Positions 55,295 to 60,525 of a DNA stretch of 60,525 nt are shown piece by piece. A model generated the notes under the pieces. That model worked only from the letters and a program-made list of their open reading frames with translations, was not told the origin of the DNA and ran no database searches. Position 1 is the stretch's first letter. Each line of letters starts with the position of its first letter. The DNA is taken from the NCBI GenBank assembly GCA_017853885.1, contig JAFMIR010000023.1, forward strand, positions 1 to 60,525. The letters run 5' to 3'. The stretch is from Prosthecobacter sp. (GTDB lineage Bacteria; Verrucomicrobiota; Verrucomicrobiia; Verrucomicrobiales; Verrucomicrobiaceae). The position numbers were made by a program, and so were the translations under genes.

Positions 55295-56101
55295 ATGACC
55301 TCCCGCCCACGTCTTGTTTTTGCAACGATCGGTCTGATCGCGTGCAGTGGGATGCTTCAGGGTCAAACCGCATCGCCAACGAGTGGATTGGCCGTCTCAC
55401 CCACAGTGAACGCAGTGGACCCAGCGCCAGGCGATTTTCTCGAAGTGCTAGGCAAGACCGCCAAAGCCCGCTGGCGACTGCTTTTCCGCCCTCCTCCACC
55501 CCCACCCTCAACTGACCGCTCTCGATCCGCGCTCGTTTTGGGTAGTTTGATTGCTGAAAGCTACCTCATCTGGCAGGCTGGTGACTCCCAGCAGTATCGA
55601 AACACCAATCAAGAGATGGTGAACTACTGCCGCACCCTCGGCCTCGGCGAGAAAATGATGCCTCGGCTTATGGCGCAGGGCAAAATGGCTGAGATGCAGC
55701 AGTGGAAAGCCCTCCACCAAGAGATTGCCGAGGGCCATCACGAACTCCAGCGCCTACTGCGCACAATGCAGGACGAGGATCTCGCGCTTCTCATCGACAC
55801 CGGTCTGTGGCTGCGCCTACTCGAAGTCTCTTCCACCCTCATCGCCGACCTTCCAGGCAGCGAATCCCGCCATCTGTGCATCGGCTCCAGCGGCACCCTC
55901 CAACTTATGCGTGACCGCTTTGAGCGCATCAGCGAGAAACAACGCCAAGGGACACTTTTGCAGCTTGTGAGTAGTACCTTGAGCGAAACGCAAATTCTTT
56001 GGCTCACCAAGCCCAACGAACTCCCTAGTTCCGAGGCCGTCCTCAAAACGCGGCAGCGTATGGGCGATGTCATGCAGGCTGTGTGGGAAAAGGAAAAGTG
56101 A
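55295..56101 (+). CDS. Exported helical protein of unknown function
   Basis: This 268-residue protein has a signal peptide (ending about residue 23, LQGQ). A Pro-rich spot (RPPPPPPST) is followed by a mostly helical soluble domain with no recognised motif. It lies 33 bases after glmS on the same strand and may share its transcript. No catalytic residues can be identified. The frame has the same codon use as the neighbours, so I take it as a real gene of unknown function. Confidence 0.7.
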   Translation: MTSRPRLVFATIGLIACSGMLQGQTASPTSGLAVSPTVNAVDPAPGDFLEVLGKTAKARWRLLFRPPPPPPSTDRSRSALVLGSLIAESYLIWQAGDSQQYRNTNQEMVNYCRTLGLGEKMMPRLMAQGKMAEMQQWKALHQEIAEGHHELQRLLRTMQDEDLALLIDTGLWLRLLEVSSTLIADLPGSESRHLCIGSSGTLQLMRDRFERISEKQRQGTLLQLVSSTLSETQILWLTKPNELPSSEAVLKTRQRMGDVMQAVWEKEK

Positions 56102-56169
56102 CGCGGCGCGGACTGCCATCGCCAGCAAAAGAACTTCACGAAACTCCCGTTGATTGCTACAACCGAGCC

Positions 56170-57162
56170 ATGAGCACGCCCACTCCCCTCCAACCATCGT
56201 CTGTCTCCCGTCGTGATTTTCTTACTCGCAGCACACACGCTGCGGCAGTGGGTCTTTTGGGCACTGCCTATGCGGAGAGCACTCCAGCGGCATCGCTGCC
56301 CTCCGAAACGCTCGTCACGCAGCTCTACAAGACGCTCGATGAGAAGCAGAAGTCCATTCTCTGCCTACCGTGGAGCGATCCGCGCCGTCAAAAGGTCGAT
56401 AACAACTGGCACATCATCAAGCAGCCCATCCGTGATGTGCTGAATGCCGACCAGCAGGCCATGGTGCGGGAGATCTTCGACAAACTGCACAGTGACGAAT
56501 ACAAAAAGGAAGTCTGGAAGCAGTTCGACCACGACAACAAAGGCGATGGCGGCTTCCCGAGTGCCTCGATCGCTTTGTTTGGCGAGCCCGGCACCGGCCA
56601 GTTCGAGTTCGTGCTAACTGGCCGTCACTGTACACGTCGCTGTGATGGCGACAGCGAGAGGGGCGCGGCCTTTGGCGGCCCGATTTTCTACGGTCACGCC
56701 GCCGGCAGCTTCAACGAGAAGCCGGATCATCCGGGCAATGTCTATTGGTATCAGGCAAAGCGGGCGAACGAGGTCTTCGCGGCTCTCGATGGCAAACAAC
56801 GCGAAGCCGCGCTGCTCGGCAAATCGCGTCAGGAACGTAGCAACTTTACCGTCGAGCTCACCGGCAAAAAAACCGGCCTCGAAGGCATCCGCATCAGCGA
56901 ACTCAGCAGCGATCAAAAGGACCTCGTGCGCCAAGTGATCCGCGATTTGCTCAAACCTTTCCGTGAGCACGATGCCCAAGAAGCCGCGAGCTACATCGAA
57001 GCGGGCGGTTTCGACAACCTGCATATGGCCTTTTTCAAGGATCAAGACGTGGGCAAGGACGGAGTATGGGATGTCTGGCAGATCGAAGGCCCGAACGCAG
57101 TCTTCTACTTCCGCGGTGATCCACATGTCCACGCCTGGGCCCATGTGCGCCAGCCGGCGTAA
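56170..57162 (+). CDS. DUF3500 family protein, Tat-exported
   Basis: This 330-residue protein has a Tat signal (SRRDFLTRS, residues 13-21) and a DUF3500 domain. The landmarks are the FEFVLTGRHCTRRCDGDSE stretch, AAFGGPIFYGHA and the C-terminal NAVFYFRGDPHVHAW. The domain's function is not known; its abundance in Planctomycetes and Verrucomicrobia alongside exported enzymes suggests an extracytoplasmic role. The ATG at 56170 was chosen because the Tat motif then starts near the N-terminus. It is convergent with the DUF1080 gene, 4 bases apart. Confidence 0.88.
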   Translation: MSTPTPLQPSSVSRRDFLTRSTHAAAVGLLGTAYAESTPAASLPSETLVTQLYKTLDEKQKSILCLPWSDPRRQKVDNNWHIIKQPIRDVLNADQQAMVREIFDKLHSDEYKKEVWKQFDHDNKGDGGFPSASIALFGEPGTGQFEFVLTGRHCTRRCDGDSERGAAFGGPIFYGHAAGSFNEKPDHPGNVYWYQAKRANEVFAALDGKQREAALLGKSRQERSNFTVELTGKKTGLEGIRISELSSDQKDLVRQVIRDLLKPFREHDAQEAASYIEAGGFDNLHMAFFKDQDVGKDGVWDVWQIEGPNAVFYFRGDPHVHAWAHVRQPA

Positions 57163-57166
57163 GGGT

Positions 57167-58180
57167 TCACTTCCGCACCAACCAGATGTTCCGGTAGCGG
57201 ACCGGGTTACCGTGATTCTGCAAGTACACTGGTCCGGGGGTGTCGTCTTCCTTCCGAGGAGCCGATGCCGTGGGGCCAGGCAGTTCTTGGTTTTCGTGAA
57301 TGAGCACACCATTGTGTCTCACGGTGATTTTAGCGTTCCCGATCTTTTGACCCGTCTTGTCATACTTCGCGGAGGTGAAGTCCACGTCGTAGGTTTGCCA
57401 AGAGAGTGGGGGTAGGCACATGTTGATGCGCGGCGGCGCGATTCGATACAGGCCGCCACATTCGTTGTCCTTTCCCTCAAGTGCGAAGCTGTCCAGCATC
57501 TGTACTTCATAGCGGCCTTGCAGATATAGGCCGCTGTTTCCACGGCCCTGCCCACGTGCTTCAGGCATGAAAGGCAGCATGAATTCCACATGCAGCATGC
57601 AATCATGAAAAGTGTCCTCGCTCGTAATGCCTTCCTTGAGCGCTCCGAGCTTATCGTCGAGCTGCGAGTGGGGAAAACGGTTGATGCCTGCGCCATCAAA
57701 GAGCACTAGGGCGCCAGCGGGTGGTTTTGCACCGAGCGTGGGAGAAGTGCGTGTTTCCTTGTTCAAAATCACCTGCTTGCCATGGAGCTCGATCTTTAGA
57801 GTGACCCCATCAGCAGTAGCAAAAGTCTTGTCCTGTTCTTTACGGAAGACGACCTGTCTTTTCCCCTCCACTCGCTGGCCTTTGACACGCGAAAGGCTCT
57901 TCACGTTTGCATCCCAACCTGCCCCCGGCAAACCACCCATGAGGCTCACCGCCTCAAACTCTCCCTGGCCTTTCGCCCAAACCTGAACAGCCATTTTTCC
58001 TCCTTCGAACCCGCCGGCATACTCCCCCTGAATAACGAAATCCTCTCCCGCTTCCTCCGCACTGAGATGGGCTGATAGCTTGGGTTTCGAAGCGGCGGGC
58101 TGCTGAGCTTGAAGAAACGAATTCAACAGAAAGACGGTGAGAAGCGTGCGCATAGCAAGAGAGGTTGAAGCCATGTTCAT
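57167..58180 (-). CDS. DUF1080 (3-keto-disaccharide hydrolase-like) exported protein
   Basis: This 337-residue exported protein has a signal peptide and a C-terminal DUF1080 beta-sandwich (about residues 150-337). The landmarks are GALVLFDGAGINRF, FHDCMLHVEFMLP, RGNSGLYLQGRYEVQMLDSF and the PGPVYLQNHGNPVRYRNIW ending. DUF1080 includes 3-keto-glycoside hydrolases and glucan-binding modules, so a carbohydrate-related role is likely. The ATG at 58180 overlaps the holA stop as ATGA; the next in-frame ATG at 58153 is the alternative. An N-terminal beta-rich part of unknown role precedes the domain. Confidence 0.88.
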   Translation of the reverse strand: MNMASTSLAMRTLLTVFLLNSFLQAQQPAASKPKLSAHLSAEEAGEDFVIQGEYAGGFEGGKMAVQVWAKGQGEFEAVSLMGGLPGAGWDANVKSLSRVKGQRVEGKRQVVFRKEQDKTFATADGVTLKIELHGKQVILNKETRTSPTLGAKPPAGALVLFDGAGINRFPHSQLDDKLGALKEGITSEDTFHDCMLHVEFMLPFMPEARGQGRGNSGLYLQGRYEVQMLDSFALEGKDNECGGLYRIAPPRINMCLPPLSWQTYDVDFTSAKYDKTGQKIGNAKITVRHNGVLIHENQELPGPTASAPRKEDDTPGPVYLQNHGNPVRYRNIWLVRK

Positions 58181-59304
58181 GTTCGAGGTTTGCGGGCGAG
58201 GATGCCAATCAAAAGACGCTCGAGCACGAGCTTAGAATCCAGTGAGCTCGTCACAAGCTTCACGTTCGCATCGAGACAGGCTTTGAAGGCCGCGTGCAAT
58301 TCTTCGAGCGTAAAATGGCCCGCTTCTGGCAACGCAAGAAACATCGGATAGGCATTAAAGCCTGTGCCGTCCTTCTTACGTGGCAGGTGGGATGTGGCGG
58401 AAGAAGGCAGCGCTTCGAGCGAAGTGCAAAAGCCTGGATAGTTGAGCTTGTTCAATTTGTAGCGGCTGCCGATGTCCTTTACGAGCAACAGGCTGCGCAC
58501 GCGTGGCACGATGGCGGCCAACAGCAACCCGATGGCATTCTGCCCTTGGTACATCAGCGTTCCAAGCAACTCAAGCGCCCGCGGCAGATCACGCTTTCCG
58601 ATGGCATTGCCCAGATCCCACAACACGCCAGCTCGGCTCATCGAGACGAGGCCTTGCACCGTCTTCAAACCCGCACGCCGACGTTCACCGAGATACAAAT
58701 CGATCTTTTCTAGCTCATTCTCAAGCTGCCGCGTGTCGTCGCCGGCCATTTGCACCAGCAATTCGATAGCACCGGACTCAAACGTGATGCCGAGCTCCTT
58801 AGCACGCTTGTTCGCCACGGCAATCACCGGGCCTTCCCATCCGGCACGTGAGGTGTCAGGCTTGTCAAAGACCTCGATACTCGCGAGCTTGGACACGCGT
58901 TTGTAGGCTGCGCGGCGTTTATCAATTCCTGTCGTGCTGATGACGAAGCGCACATCACTGCCGAGACCCTTTTCAGCGATGTCGAGGATACGTTCAAAGC
59001 CCTCGACTGCAGCCTGCGCACGACCGGTCTGCGTGTCACCCAGGAAATTAGCGTTTTTCAACCACACCACCTTCGAGCCACCAAAAAAAGGCAATGTCTG
59101 AAGCGCCATGCACACGTTGGAACAAATCGTGCCCGCGTGATCTGCATTGTCTGCGGTCCCATCAATCACGTCGTTGGAGAAATCGCCCGCATCCTTCGGC
59201 GTCATCTGCCGCACCTTCACCAGCGCAGCCTCCTTCACCCGCGCCTCATCGCTGCCCATGAAGACATGGAAGGCGGCGGCAGTGGCTGTTTTCGGAGCGG
59301 GCAT
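58177..59304 (-). CDS. holA: DNA polymerase III subunit delta
   Basis: This 375-residue clamp-loader delta subunit has an N-terminal AAA-like domain opening with the FHVFMGSDEARVKEAAL strand-helix. Its middle lid domain has LVQMAGDDTRQLENELEKIDLYLG, the most reliable family signature, and a C-terminal collar domain has the GQNAIGLLLAAIVPRVRSLL stretch. It loads the sliding clamp with the other clamp-loader subunits, none of which is here. It overlaps the DUF1080 gene by an ATGA. An ATG at 59343 adds 13 residues and is the alternative start. Confidence 0.9.
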   Translation of the reverse strand: MPAPKTATAAAFHVFMGSDEARVKEAALVKVRQMTPKDAGDFSNDVIDGTADNADHAGTICSNVCMALQTLPFFGGSKVVWLKNANFLGDTQTGRAQAAVEGFERILDIAEKGLGSDVRFVISTTGIDKRRAAYKRVSKLASIEVFDKPDTSRAGWEGPVIAVANKRAKELGITFESGAIELLVQMAGDDTRQLENELEKIDLYLGERRRAGLKTVQGLVSMSRAGVLWDLGNAIGKRDLPRALELLGTLMYQGQNAIGLLLAAIVPRVRSLLLVKDIGSRYKLNKLNYPGFCTSLEALPSSATSHLPRKKDGTGFNAYPMFLALPEAGHFTLEELHAAFKACLDANVKLVTSSLDSKLVLERLLIGILARKPRT

Positions 59305-59387
59305 GGCAGTCAGGTTGAAATGCTTGGCGAGGACTCTTGACACTTCACGGTCAATTTGATGAAATCATTATCCAAACCAACCGCATC

Positions 59388-59960
59388 ATGAAAACTTCGT
59401 TTCTTCGTGCTTGTGTGCCTTCTACGGCGGCCATCTTTACGATGGCTGTTTTTTTATTAGCCTCACAGGACTTGCCTGCTGCTGATGATCTTGATTCGAT
59501 GTACCAAAAGGGGCGCGAGGCCTTTCACAAAGGCGACTTCGTGACCGCGCGTGCCTTTCTCACCCAGGTGGCCGCTGCCAAGCCTGGCCATGCCGATACG
59601 CAGAACATGCTGCGTTACCTCCAAGCTCACGCCAAACAGCAGTCTATTTTGCAGCGTGATTACGCGGCGGTGACCATCCCGAAGATCGACATGCAGGACG
59701 TCACACTGGAGGAAGCCGTGAGTGGCCTTCGTGTGTTGGCGAAGAATGCCTCGCAGGGCAAGGTCTCACCCAATCTCATCATCAAAGGTGCCTCGCTGGC
59801 AGAAAAGAAACTCTCGCTAACCCTCGGCAATGTGCCGTTGACCCAGGCCATCGAATACCTTGCTCAGCTCTCCGGTGCCAAGGTAACCTATGACAAACAC
59901 GCAATCATCTTCAGTGAGGTCAGCGCGGCAGGCGCTGAGGCCAAAGAAGTGGCAAAGTGA
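59388..59960 (+). CDS. Exported TPR/STN-like protein
   Basis: This 190-residue protein has a signal peptide (ending near residue 32). A TPR-like helix pair (MYQKGREAFHKGDFVTARAFLTQVAAAKPGHADTQ) is followed by a small alpha/beta domain (about residues 105-180). Its strands VTIPKIDMQDVTLEEAVSGL and KLSLTLGNVPLTQAIEYLAQLSG have the pattern of secretin/TonB N-terminal (STN) domains. This suggests a periplasmic partner of a secretion or receptor complex. The next gene's possible GTG start overlaps its stop. The family is common in Verrucomicrobia but uncharacterised. Confidence 0.75.
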   Translation: MKTSFLRACVPSTAAIFTMAVFLLASQDLPAADDLDSMYQKGREAFHKGDFVTARAFLTQVAAAKPGHADTQNMLRYLQAHAKQQSILQRDYAAVTIPKIDMQDVTLEEAVSGLRVLAKNASQGKVSPNLIIKGASLAEKKLSLTLGNVPLTQAIEYLAQLSGAKVTYDKHAIIFSEVSAAGAEAKEVAK

Positions 59961-59995
59961 AGCGCCTGCCGCATCTTGGTCGCTCTCTTTTGCGC

Positions 59996-60391
59996 ATGCC
60001 TACCCCTATCGTCCTCAGTGAAGATCCCATTCAGCCTTTCACCCCAGCCTTTGAAGCCGGTGAGGGCGCGGAGGCGCAGTTCTTAGGCGTGGTGCGCGGC
60101 AGTGAGGATGGTCGCCCTATCAGTGGCATTGACTACAGTGCCTACCGCCCAATGGCAGAAAAGATGCTCTTAGAGCTCGTCGCTCGTGGTCAAGCTTCCC
60201 ATGGCACGCACGATGTCTTCATCCAGCACCGGCTCGGCTTCGTGGCGGCGGAGCAGCCCAGCATTCTCATTCGCGTCCGCACTCGACATAGCGCAGAGGC
60301 CTTTGAGCTCTGCCGTTGGTACTTGAAGGAAGTCAAGTACTCCGTCCCCATCTGGAAACGCCCGATTTTCATGGTTGAATCCGTTGCCTGA
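59996..60391 (+). CDS. moaE: Molybdopterin synthase catalytic subunit MoaE
   Basis: This 131-residue MoaE converts precursor Z to molybdopterin with MoaD. It has the GAEAQFLGVVRG strand, the YRPMAEKML segment, the IQHRLGFVAAEQPSILIRV core and the WYLKEVKYSVPIWKRP region. That region supplies the conserved active-site lysines near LKEVK and WKR. MoaD and other molybdenum cofactor genes are not in the window. The ATG at 59996 is preferred; a GTG at 59957 would overlap the previous gene's stop and add 13 residues. Confidence 0.9.
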   Translation: MPTPIVLSEDPIQPFTPAFEAGEGAEAQFLGVVRGSEDGRPISGIDYSAYRPMAEKMLLELVARGQASHGTHDVFIQHRLGFVAAEQPSILIRVRTRHSAEAFELCRWYLKEVKYSVPIWKRPIFMVESVA

Positions 60392-60408
60392 GCGTTATGA
60401 ACCGGCAC

Positions 60409-60436
60409 TTGCGCAACCCGGTGAACCGGTTACTAT
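60409..60436 (+). promoter_or_regulatory. Candidate promoter of the tRNA-His gene
   Basis: TTGCGC (60409-60414), a 16-base spacer and TACTAT (60431-60436) lie 22 bases upstream of the tRNA 5' end. The match to the consensus is moderate, so this is a position-supported guess. Confidence 0.4.
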
Positions 60437-60458
60437 CTCATTCGCCTCCCGGCAAAAT

Positions 60459-60525
60459 GGTGACCGTAGTTCAAAGGTAGAGCCCCAGATTGTGATTCTG
60501 GTTGTTGCGGGTTCGAATCCCGTCG
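60459..60525 (+). tRNA. tRNA-His (GTG anticodon), 3' end outside window
   Basis: The 5' end carries the extra G at position -1 (60459) typical of tRNA-His, before the acceptor strand GTGACCG (60460-60466). D-arm GTTC/GAGC, anticodon stem CCAGA/TCTGG around the GTG anticodon, and T-arm GCGGG-TTCGAAT-CCCGT are all present. The window stops after CG, the start of the 3' acceptor strand. Identity from the anticodon is firm. Confidence 0.93.

Noticed and set aside
1..60525. Genomic island, prophage or insertion sequence
   Set aside because: No integrase, transposase, phage gene or attachment-site repeat is visible, and gene style is even throughout. Only the two heptamer elements look inserted.

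Overview
The window looks like a chromosomal segment of a Verrucomicrobia-type (PVC superphylum) bacterium with moderately high GC. The pointers are protein families typical of that group: DUF1592/DUF1552 cytochrome-like proteins, several Tat-exported enzymes, two formylglycine sulfatases, DUF1080 and DUF3500 proteins, and a UvrA of almost 1,870 residues with four ABC modules, a size also known from chlamydiae. Genes are densely packed, no gap without a gene exceeds 200 bases, and no integrase, transposase, phage gene or CRISPR array is visible. Genus-level assignment is inference.

Layout. 1-9.6 kb: a truncated DUF1592 cytochrome, a DUF1552 protein and a complete DUF1592 cytochrome (one minus-strand run), an orphan cytochrome P450, a sulfatase, an RseP-type site-2 protease and a DUF3313-like lipoprotein. 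9.6-14.5 kb: an AttEFGH/Lol-like ABC export operon with 4-base overlaps, then a hairpin terminator and a periplasmic protein with two CCxxC metal-binding-like modules. 14.6-18.3 kb: a methyltransferase, an MFS transporter with a large insertion, and an iron-type alcohol dehydrogenase. 18.4-24.05 kb: the fused UvrA, with two heptamer-built inverted-repeat elements lying in frame in its linkers. 24.2-32.5 kb: a plus-strand run of an SGNH hydrolase, creatininase-family amidohydrolase, sulfatase, SDR, two-module alpha/beta-hydrolase, TcdA and GluQ-RS. 32.5-34.9 kb: an SH3/BamE-like protein, HemL and a cupin. 34.9-39.8 kb: TonB-ExbB-ExbD plus a coiled-coil membrane protein, divergent from a TonB-dependent receptor with a strong palindrome between them. 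39.8-46.6 kb: a C-terminal processing protease, then ABC ATPase, permease, PanC and an M29-like peptidase overlapping by 4 bases each, then GatB. 46.7-53.3 kb: a Gfo/Idh/MocA oxidoreductase, a PhoU-like/PiT phosphate uptake pair behind a palindrome-rich control region, a small lipoprotein, FabF, a small membrane protein and a FAD oxidoreductase. 53.4-60.5 kb: GlmS, two exported proteins, a DUF1080 protein overlapping HolA, an STN-like protein, MoaE, and a tRNA-His cut by the window end.

How it fits together. Most loci are housekeeping (DNA repair and replication, tRNA modification and charging, haem, pantothenate, fatty acid and amino-sugar synthesis). They are interleaved with exported degradative enzymes and with TonB, ABC and PiT uptake or export systems, as expected for a polysaccharide-degrading aquatic or soil heterotroph. 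The most unusual structure is inside uvrA. Two elements have the same architecture (four heptamers, a spacer, four inverse-complementary heptamers) but unrelated heptamer sequences, and each occupies a linker between ABC modules in frame.
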